From Gallionellaceae bacterium (GTDB lineage: Bacteria > Pseudomonadota > Gammaproteobacteria > Burkholderiales > Gallionellaceae), in NCBI GenBank assembly GCA_947445045.1, contig CANFCA010000077.1:1-5961 (forward strand): a DNA stretch of 5,961 nucleotides. The letters run 5' to 3'. Positions 1-5,589 of this stretch are shown here, piece by piece; the first letter of the stretch is position 1; each line of letters begins with the position of its first letter. The position numbers were made by a program, and so were the translations under genes. A model generated the notes under the pieces. That model was not told where the DNA came from and did not search any database. It saw nothing but the letters and a program-made list of their open reading frames with translations.

Positions 1-746
1 AAGATTGTTGTGACGCGCTCGGCTCAAGCTACAAAGGGCAGCACGTAGGCACTTTCGGTCATATCGCCACCTGCAGCTTTTATCCTGCCCACCACATTAC
101 GATGGGTGAAGGGGGCATGATTTTTACGGCAGACCATGAGTTGAAAAAAATCATCGAATCGTTCCGCGACTGGGGGCGCGATTGTTACTGCGGCCCAGGC
201 TGCGATAACACCTGTGGCAAACGCTTCGGTTGGCAGTTGGGTTCATTACCTTTTGGTTACGACCATAAATATACTTACTCGCACCTAGGCTACAACCTCA
301 AAATTACCGACATGCAGGCAGCGTGTGCTTTGGCGCAGATGGATCGTTTGCCAGATTTTATTGCGGCACGCAAACGTAACTTTGCTTACTTAAAAGCACG
401 ATTGAAGTCCTGTGAAGTGTTTTTAATTCTTCCTGAGGCTACACCAAACAGCGATCCATCATGGTTTGGTTTTCCGATTACCTTGCGTGAAACGTCAGGC
501 ATTGATCGTGTAGAGCTTCTGAAATATCTGGATCAATATAAGATTGGCACACGCTTATTGTTTGCTGGAAACTTAACTCGTCAGCCGTACTTTGAAGGTC
601 GCAATTATCGCCTTAGTGGTGAACTCACTAATACCGACAAAGTGATGAATAATACTTTTTGGATTGGCGTGTATCCAGGATTGACTGAAGAAATGTTGAA
701 TTTTGTAGCAAGTCAAATCGAGTCATTTTTTGGCGTGAACTTCTAA
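1..746 (+). CDS. rfbH: CDP-4-keto-6-deoxy-D-glucose 3-dehydrase (E1), 3' part, cut by the window start
   Basis: This is the C-terminal ~248 residues of a DegT/DnrJ/EryC1/StrS-fold enzyme; the first complete codon is at 3 and the stop is TAA at 744-746. The family is usually about 435 residues, so the N-terminal ~190 residues lie off the left edge, and the ATG at 102 is an internal Met, not a start. Two features identify the E1 subgroup. Where sugar aminotransferases have the PLP-binding Lys, the motif [14 protein letters not shown] has His (codon 90-92). The four [2Fe-2S] cysteines (codons 9-11, 183-185, 189-191, 213-215) show exactly the E1 spacing C-X57-C-X1-C-X7-C. In the family, this PMP/[2Fe-2S] enzyme works with a ferredoxin-type reductase (DdhD/E3) to remove the C3 hydroxyl of CDP-4-keto-6-deoxyglucose, giving CDP-3,6-dideoxy-4-keto-glucose, in the cytoplasm. 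GC falls along the gene, from about 54% before position 240 to about 42% after. Synonym: ddhC. Confidence 0.95.
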   Translation, partial: DCCDALGSSYKGQHVGTFGHIATCSFYPAHHITMGEGGMIFTADHELKKIIESFRDWGRDCYCGPGCDNTCGKRFGWQLGSLPFGYDHKYTYSHLGYNLKITDMQAACALAQMDRLPDFIAARKRNFAYLKARLKSCEVFLILPEATPNSDPSWFGFPITLRETSGIDRVELLKYLDQYKIGTRLLFAGNLTRQPYFEGRNYRLSGELTNTDKVMNNTFWIGVYPGLTEEMLNFVASQIESFFGVNF

Positions 747-760
747 TTACGATAAAAAAC

Positions 761-764
761 AGGA
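761..764 (+). promoter_or_regulatory. Ribosome binding site (AGGA) for the TTG-started ThDP enzyme gene
   Basis: AGGA lies 7 nt before the TTG at 772, normal Shine-Dalgarno spacing. A nearer ATG at 767 is only 2 nt from AGGA, is in another frame, and meets a TGA after two codons (ATG TTT TGA, 767-775). The in-frame stop TGA at 736-738 and the lack of any ATG or GTG in that frame before 772 leave TTG as the only start that keeps the conserved N-terminus. Confidence 0.6.
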
Positions 765-771
765 ACATGTT

Positions 772-2487
772 TTGAAAGCTTCTGATGCACTGGCTAAATT
801 TTTAATTTCACATCGTATTCAAACCTGCTTTGAACTCGTGGGCGGAATGATTACGCATCTTCTTGATAGCTACGCTGAGTCAGGAAAATTTAACATTATC
901 TCAATGCACCATGAGCAAGCGGCCGCCTTTGCTGCAGAAGGTGTGGCAAGGCATAGCAAAGGAAAAACCATCGCGGTAGCCATGGGAACCAGTGGTCCAG
1001 GCGCAACTAATTTATTGACTGGTATTGGTAGTTGTTGGTTTGATTCTGTACCGTGTTTGTTTATTACGGGGCAAGTTAATACCCATGAGCTGAAAGGTAA
1101 ACGAGCAATTCGACAGCAAGGTTTTCAGGAGTTGGATATTGTTAAAGTGGCGCGCTCGATAACCAAGTATGCAGTACGTGTTGATAGTGCAGAAGCGCTA
1201 TTGCCAGAATTGCACAAAGCGTTATCGATGTCGTTGAGTGGTCGTCAAGGACCAGTCTTATTAGATATTCCTAATAATGTTCAGCGAGCCGATATTCCAA
1301 ACGACATAGTTGAAAAGTGGTTGACCGTACCCTTGGATATTTCTGCTGACCATGAAATAAATGTAAATGACCTGAAGCGATTAGAAGTTTTGTGCAAGGG
1401 CGCGAAACGTCCGTTGATTTGTATCGGGGGTGGCGCACGATGGGCAGATGCGATGGACACTTGGCTGAAGGATGCCGATGAGCTTGGCATTCCTCATGTG
1501 TCTACGCTTATGGGGCATGAGCGCGTGATAGCACGTAACAATTATTTCAATATGATAGGCAGTTATGGCAATCGTGAGGCTAACTGGGCTGTGCAGAATT
1601 GCGATTTGCTAATCGTAGTAGGCGCGCGGCTCGATGTTAGGCAAACGGGTTCAGATGTTGAAGATTTTGCTCGTAAAGCGCAGGTAGTACAAATAGATAT
1701 TGATCCCGCTCAATTGGGTAATCGAGTTCAGGCGGAACTAAATATTTGTGCAGCTGCAGAAGTTTTTTTTAATTCATTTCCAATGAGTCAAAATTCATTT
1801 CCGAATCTGGAAACTTTCTGGTCGAAAGAGCTTGTAAAGCGACGTAAACAGGCTGAGACGAATGAATATTCGGATTGGGAAATTAGCCCCAGTCAGGTTA
1901 TGAAAAAGCTGAATGATGCTTTATCTAAGCAATCTGTCGATTATGTTTGCGATGTTGGTAATCATCAAATGTGGGCGGCACAAAGTTTGCGCCTGTCACC
2001 AGGTCAAGCCATACATTACAGCGGTGGGATGGGTGCGATGGGGTTTGCATTGCCGACTGCAATTGGCGTTGCACTTCAGTCACAGCATAAAACAGTCGTG
2101 ATTACGGGTGATGGGAGCCTGCAAATCAACATTCAGGAATTGGATACACTGAATCGCTTGGGCTTGGACATGACGATAATCGTTATGAACAACTCGGTGT
2201 TGGGTATGGTTAAAAATTTCCAAGACATGTATTTTGATGGTCGAGATCAATCGACTCGAAAGGGCTATAGTAGCCCTAGATTTTCTGACATTGCAAAGGC
2301 CTATGGAATCGAGGCTCATCGGGTTGATAACGCAGTAGATACTGATCGTATGCTGAATTTGATAGCTGAACACAAAGGGCCATTACTTATCGAAATTATG
2401 ATGAATGGCGCAACGGAATGTCGCCCACGTTTGGCCTTCGGATCAAAGTTGGATGAGCAGTTTCCCAAAAGTACCATGTCTGTCTAG
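772..2487 (+). CDS. yerE: Acetolactate-synthase-like ThDP enzyme, probable YerE-type acetyl transferase to a CDP-4-keto-3,6-dideoxysugar
   Basis: This 571-residue protein is full length for the acetohydroxyacid synthase / pyruvate oxidase fold. The N-terminal Pyr domain carries the cofactor-activating Glu48 in HHEQAA. The central domain contains ICIGGGAR (about 217-224). The C-terminal PP domain carries the ThDP/Mg motif GDGS (446-449) ending in NN (473-474). The segment RQQGFQELDIVKVARSITKY resembles the FAD-containing acetolactate synthases. The Trp of canonical synthases that helps select 2-oxobutyrate as acceptor (RQWQ) is Phe483 here (KNFQ), hinting at another acceptor. Known for Yersinia YerE: a ThDP flavoenzyme that transfers the two-carbon unit of pyruvate to C4 of CDP-3,6-dideoxy-4-keto-glucose. 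Its place 25 bp after rfbH supports that role by inference; a stray catabolic or biosynthetic acetolactate synthase is less likely. It starts at TTG with AGGA 7 nt upstream. A small direct repeat and a T8 run lie in the interdomain linker. The symbol is assigned by context. Confidence 0.8.
   Translation: MKASDALAKFLISHRIQTCFELVGGMITHLLDSYAESGKFNIISMHHEQAAAFAAEGVARHSKGKTIAVAMGTSGPGATNLLTGIGSCWFDSVPCLFITGQVNTHELKGKRAIRQQGFQELDIVKVARSITKYAVRVDSAEALLPELHKALSMSLSGRQGPVLLDIPNNVQRADIPNDIVEKWLTVPLDISADHEINVNDLKRLEVLCKGAKRPLICIGGGARWADAMDTWLKDADELGIPHVSTLMGHERVIARNNYFNMIGSYGNREANWAVQNCDLLIVVGARLDVRQTGSDVEDFARKAQVVQIDIDPAQLGNRVQAELNICAAAEVFFNSFPMSQNSFPNLETFWSKELVKRRKQAETNEYSDWEISPSQVMKKLNDALSKQSVDYVCDVGNHQMWAAQSLRLSPGQAIHYSGGMGAMGFALPTAIGVALQSQHKTVVITGDGSLQINIQELDTLNRLGLDMTIIVMNNSVLGMVKNFQDMYFDGRDQSTRKGYSSPRFSDIAKAYGIEAHRVDNAVDTDRMLNLIAEHKGPLLIEIMMNGATECRPRLAFGSKLDEQFPKSTMSV
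1771..1802 (+). repeat. Short in-frame direct repeat next to a T8 tract
   Basis: AATTCATTTCC occurs at 1771-1781 and again at 1792-1802, a 21-bp (7-codon) period, encoding NSFP twice in NSFPMSQNSFPN. A run of eight T (1763-1770) lies immediately before it. The repeat falls in the variable linker between the central and C-terminal domains of the ThDP enzyme, where an in-frame duplication would be tolerated. Confidence 0.6.
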
Positions 2488-2491
2488 CTCG

Positions 2492-3562
2492 ATGATGGTT
2501 ACTGTGAATAATGTTGATCGCCATCCAGTTGTGACGGGAGATTTAGAATTTTTGACCCGTCAATACTCGATTCCGTGGCAGAAACTTCAAGGGAAAACTG
2601 TACTGATTACAGGCGCGGCAGGTTTCTTGGCCGCCTATATGGTAGAAACATTATTGTTTCTAAATGAGACGCAACATCTCAATGTTCAAGTCGTAGCCTT
2701 GGTTAGGAATCGAAATGGGTTTGCTCAACGATTTAGCTACAGCCTAAACAGATCTGATTTGATATGCATTGATCAAGATATTAGCTCACCACTGGATGTG
2801 GATCGAAAAATTGATTTCATCATTCATGCGGCAAGCCACGCCAGTCCAAAATACTATGCAACCGATCCGGTAGGAACGTTAAGCGCTAATACGCTTGGTA
2901 CCGCGCAGTTACTCGAATTGGCGCGAAAGCACCAGGTGGAAGGATTCCTCTACTTTAGCAGTGCGGAGGTCTATGGAGAGCCAGCTCGAGTGCCAACTGC
3001 TGAGTCTGACTACGGGTACCTTGACCCATTGGCGGTTCGCTCTTGCTATGCTGAAAGTAAGCGCATGGGCGAAAACATGTGTGTTTCTTGGCATCATCAA
3101 TACGGGGTACCAGCTAAAATTGTTCGACCCTTTCACACCTACGGCCCTGGTATGAGGCTTGATGATGGTCGTGTTTATGCCGACTTTGTAAGTGATGTTG
3201 TGAGTGGACAAGATATTGTATTGAAAAGTGACGGTTTGACTAGGCGTGCGTTCTGCTACTTGGCAGATGCGACTGCCGGATTCTGGATGGTATTGTTGTG
3301 TGGAGCGAATGCAAAAGCATATAACATTGGTAATCCTGATGCTGAAATCAGCATTCGTGATTTGGCAATAGTCGTCGCTGGTCTTTATCCTGAAAAACAA
3401 ATAAACGTGAAGTTCGAATACCGTAAAGATTCTGATGAATATTCACCTAGCCAGATTTCTGTTGCCTGCCCAGATATAACCTTGGCTAAAAGCTTAGGCT
3501 GGCAACCCACTACATCTCTTGAAAGTGGATTCAGAAAGACAATAGAAAGTTATCAATCATGA
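2492..3562 (+). CDS. NAD(P)-dependent extended SDR (epimerase/dehydratase family), candidate side-chain reductase of branched-sugar synthesis
   Basis: From the ATG at 2492 this is a 356-residue cytoplasmic extended SDR. It has a Rossmann nucleotide-binding loop TGAAGFLA (G41, G44; the usual third Gly is Ala47), IIHAAS (about 110-115), SSAEVYG (156-162), the catalytic Tyr186-X3-Lys190 in CYAESK, VRPFHTYGPG (211-220), and RRAFCYLAD (251-259) in the substrate region. It most resembles the UDP-glucuronate decarboxylase / dTDP-glucose 4,6-dehydratase branch. The Asp of the dehydratase Asp-Glu pair is Ala158, with Glu159 kept, which argues against a plain 4,6-dehydratase. It sits 4 bp after the YerE-like gene, where a YerF-type reductase would be useful; that role is inference, and epimerase or decarboxylase remain possible. 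The frame stays open back to ATGs at 2453 and 2405, inside the previous gene. I chose 2492 because homology-like sequence begins after it and the overlap is avoided; no clear Shine-Dalgarno supports any option, and ATG 2495 is equally possible. Confidence 0.85.
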   Translation: MMVTVNNVDRHPVVTGDLEFLTRQYSIPWQKLQGKTVLITGAAGFLAAYMVETLLFLNETQHLNVQVVALVRNRNGFAQRFSYSLNRSDLICIDQDISSPLDVDRKIDFIIHAASHASPKYYATDPVGTLSANTLGTAQLLELARKHQVEGFLYFSSAEVYGEPARVPTAESDYGYLDPLAVRSCYAESKRMGENMCVSWHHQYGVPAKIVRPFHTYGPGMRLDDGRVYADFVSDVVSGQDIVLKSDGLTRRAFCYLADATAGFWMVLLCGANAKAYNIGNPDAEISIRDLAIVVAGLYPEKQINVKFEYRKDSDEYSPSQISVACPDITLAKSLGWQPTTSLESGFRKTIESYQS

Positions 3563-4488
3563 AAATAACGGATACGCGCAATGATTTCCTGAGCGGAAAA
3601 ATTAGTAAGCCTGATTTTATACAGGGGATGTATCAAGCGCATCATTCAAAACTCTTCGACTATGCGAATTACTTGAAGCAGACCAATATTGCTTCCATAG
3701 AAATATCTGACGATGTAGTGATTCTGATATCGCGTGACAAGGGTGTGAAGATGATTTGCCCCATTGGCGACTATCGAGTGGCACCAGTTGAGGCATTAAA
3801 TTTTTTGGACTATGAAATCACCGATTCAGCGATGATCATGCGTTTGGTATCACCTAAAGATTGTGTTTTGGATATCGGTGCGAATATGGGTTGGTATTCC
3901 ATCAATATTGCTAAAACTTACCCTCAATGCAACGTGCATGCTTTTGAACCCATTCCTAAAACGTATTCATTTCTCGAGCGAAATATAAAATTAAATGAAG
4001 TCGAAAATGTCACTTCGCATCATTTTGGATTGTCTAGTGAACGTAAAGATATAACGTTTTACTTCTATCCAGAAGGTGGCGTAAATGCATCCTCTGCTAA
4101 TTTGAGCGAACGCATAGATGCGGAGTTGATAACATGCCATGTTGAACGACTTGATGATTTTTTGAACGTCAACAAGCTGAAAGTTGATTTTATAAAATGT
4201 GATGTTGAAGGGGCTGAGTTGTTTGTGTATCAAGGGGCAATTGAAACCTTGCAAAGGGACAAGCCAATTGTGTTCACCGAGATGCTTAGAAAGTGGGCGG
4301 CTAAATTTAACTACCATCCTAATGAGATTATCAATCTTTTTTCAGCTATTGGGTATCGTTGCTTCTTTGCCGACAGCTCATCCCTCAAAGAGGTGGATTT
4401 AATGACGGATGAAACGACTGAGACAAATTTCTTTTTTCTGCATTCTGAAAAGCATAAGCAGTCAATTGAAAAATTGACCAAAAGATAG
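3559..4488 (+). CDS. FkbM-family SAM-dependent methyltransferase
   Basis: The protein has 309 residues. After a variable N-terminal ~95 residues comes a class I SAM-methyltransferase core: motif I VLDIGANMGWYS (103-114), the acidic strand end HAFEPIP (127-133) that usually binds the SAM ribose, and the FkbM signature DFIKCDVEGAE (210-220). There is no signal peptide or membrane segment, so it should act in the cytoplasm. FkbM proteins generally O-methylate hydroxyls of sugars or polyketides. The start ATG overlaps the stop of the upstream SDR gene as ATGA (3559-3562), a translational-coupling arrangement that ties it to the sugar genes. A plausible but unproven job is O-methylation of the branched dideoxysugar or of another glycan residue. 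The substrate cannot be read from the sequence. Family assignment is firm. Confidence 0.92.
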   Translation: MKITDTRNDFLSGKISKPDFIQGMYQAHHSKLFDYANYLKQTNIASIEISDDVVILISRDKGVKMICPIGDYRVAPVEALNFLDYEITDSAMIMRLVSPKDCVLDIGANMGWYSINIAKTYPQCNVHAFEPIPKTYSFLERNIKLNEVENVTSHHFGLSSERKDITFYFYPEGGVNASSANLSERIDAELITCHVERLDDFLNVNKLKVDFIKCDVEGAELFVYQGAIETLQRDKPIVFTEMLRKWAAKFNYHPNEIINLFSAIGYRCFFADSSSLKEVDLMTDETTETNFFFLHSEKHKQSIEKLTKR

Positions 4489-4614
4489 AGATGAAAAAGT
4501 ATTGTCGATATTTGTCATCCAATGAAAAACTGTTCAACTACACTGGTGTTGATCGAGTAGTCGCATATGCCATGATGTATGAATCCCCCAAATAATTATG
4601 CATAACTTTTCCTA
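4489..4614. other. 126-bp junction between the sugar-modification genes and the transferase pair, with a 10-bp palindrome
   Basis: This is the only sizeable gap in an otherwise tightly packed run. Besides the doubtful 34-codon frame it holds the perfect palindrome TTATGCATAA (4596-4605), ending 9 nt before the ATG at 4615. I see no stem-loop with a T-run that would serve as terminator. A poor promoter-like pair (TTGATC 4549-4554, CATGAT 4571-4576, 16-nt spacer, 4 of 6 matches in each box) is too weak to call. No Shine-Dalgarno stands before 4615. Confidence 0.4.
4491..4595 (+). CDS. Doubtful 34-residue open frame, unknown or a gene remnant
   Basis: ATG at 4491 begins 2 nt after the TAG of the methyltransferase gene and runs to TAA at 4593-4595. 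The product begins MKKYCRYLSSNEKLFNY and ends MMYESPK. I recognise no domain, signal peptide or membrane helix. A purine-rich stretch (AAAAGATAGAG) precedes the ATG but is not a good Shine-Dalgarno. It may be a chance frame, a short coupled peptide, or the 5' stub of a gene lost when the flanking modules were joined. Confidence 0.22.
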   Translation: MKKYCRYLSSNEKLFNYTGVDRVVAYAMMYESPK

Positions 4615-5589
4615 ATGCACTATTCCCCAGTTATTGCTGCAATTGTTACGTTAATCCTGACCCTTTTCCTTTCTTTAAATAAGCAAGGGTTGCTCCAAGA
4701 TATCCCCAATGATCGTTCGTTACACACCACACCGATTCCACGCACGGGCGGCATCGCTCTAATGTCAGGTGTCATGCTTGGTTGGATAATGATGATTGAA
4801 TCTTGGGCATGGTGGATTGTGTTGCCTATGATCGGATTATTCACGTTATCAGTGGTGGATGATGCACGCAACTTGAGCGCTAAAACACGTTTGATTGGCC
4901 ATGTGATAGCCGCTTTGATAGTCGTAGTGAGCGCGGGAATAAGTTGGGTATGGATGCTGCCCGTATTTTTATTTATTGTGTGGATGACAAATCTATATAA
5001 TTTTATGGATGGTTCGGATGGTCTAGCTGGTGGTATGGCTTTGTTCGGATTTAGCTTCTACGGAGTTGCGGGTTTGATGAGTGGCAATGTCCCTTTTGCA
5101 ATGATGAATTTTACCGTTGGTGCAGCTTCACTAGGGTTTTTGTATCACAACTTTCATCCTGCAAAAGTATTTTTGGGTGATGCGGGATCAATACCATTAG
5201 GTTTTCTTGCCGCCGCATTTGGTGTGTGGGGCTGGCAACAAGGGTATTGGCCATTTTGGTTTCCGGTCTTGGTTTTTTCGCCATTCACAGCCGATGCATC
5301 GTTTACATTGATTAAGCGAATACGACGCAAAGAAAAATTGTCTGAAGCCCATCGTAGCCACTATTACCAACGCTTAGTGCAAATGGGCTGGGGGCACAGT
5401 AACACCGCTATTGCTGAATATATATTGATGTTCTTAGCGGGTGTGACTGCACTATGGGGAATTAGTCTTGATGCAGCAAGCCAAGCGAATTTTTTGGCAG
5501 GCTGGGGCGCGATTTATTTAGGATTAGCGATGTGGATAGATAGTCGCTGGCGTGAACACGAGTTAAATGCAAAGTTGTTGAATGACTAA
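4615..5589 (+). CDS. Polyprenyl-phosphate sugar-1-phosphate transferase, WecA/WbpL-like (MraY family)
   Basis: This 324-residue polytopic inner-membrane protein has about ten hydrophobic segments, the first at residues 3-21. Family landmarks are present in order: PNDRSLHTTPIPRTGG (31-46) after helix 1, the Asp pair VVDD (80-83), NLYNFMDGSDGLAGG (126-140) with Mg-site Asp residues, FLGDAGS (186-192), and the cytoplasmic His motif AHRSHYYQRL (245-254). The family transfers a sugar-1-phosphate from a UDP-sugar to undecaprenyl phosphate, starting an O-antigen or related repeat unit. The short length and the HRSHYYQR form resemble WbpL-type enzymes, whose substrates are N-acetylated sugars such as GlcNAc, FucNAc or QuiNAc; the actual sugar is not readable here. 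A stop at 4603-4605 limits the frame upstream, so ATG 4615 is the natural start although no Shine-Dalgarno precedes it. The 3' end overlaps the next gene by 8 bp. Confidence 0.93.
   Translation: MHYSPVIAAIVTLILTLFLSLNKQGLLQDIPNDRSLHTTPIPRTGGIALMSGVMLGWIMMIESWAWWIVLPMIGLFTLSVVDDARNLSAKTRLIGHVIAALIVVVSAGISWVWMLPVFLFIVWMTNLYNFMDGSDGLAGGMALFGFSFYGVAGLMSGNVPFAMMNFTVGAASLGFLYHNFHPAKVFLGDAGSIPLGFLAAAFGVWGWQQGYWPFWFPVLVFSPFTADASFTLIKRIRRKEKLSEAHRSHYYQRLVQMGWGHSNTAIAEYILMFLAGVTALWGISLDAASQANFLAGWGAIYLGLAMWIDSRWREHELNAKLLND

Noticed and set aside
102..746. Treating the ATG at 102 as the start of a 214-residue gene
   Set aside because: The frame is open to the left edge, and upstream codons encode essential E1 residues, including the first cluster cysteine and the His at the PLP site.
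1281..1490. Antisense open frame inside the ThDP enzyme gene
   Set aside because: It is a low-complexity Ser/Arg-rich shadow of a well-supported + strand gene, with no recognisable domain.
2080..2373. Antisense open frame opposite the ThDP-binding domain
   Set aside because: It lies opposite the conserved GDGS...NN region, whose + strand coding is certain, and its translation has no recognisable motif.
2909..3400. Long (163-codon) antisense frame opposite the SDR
   Set aside because: The + strand carries all SDR motifs here; the antisense product shows no domain, signal or ribosome site.
3991..4317. Antisense frame opposite the FkbM core
   Set aside because: It is a shadow frame without recognisable content; the + strand has the FkbM signature.
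4549..4576. Promoter-like TTGATC and CATGAT boxes
   Set aside because: There are only 4 of 6 matches in each box, which is expected by chance in AT-rich sequence.
4489..4614. Possible rho-independent terminator after the methyltransferase gene
   Set aside because: No GC-rich stem followed by a T run is visible.
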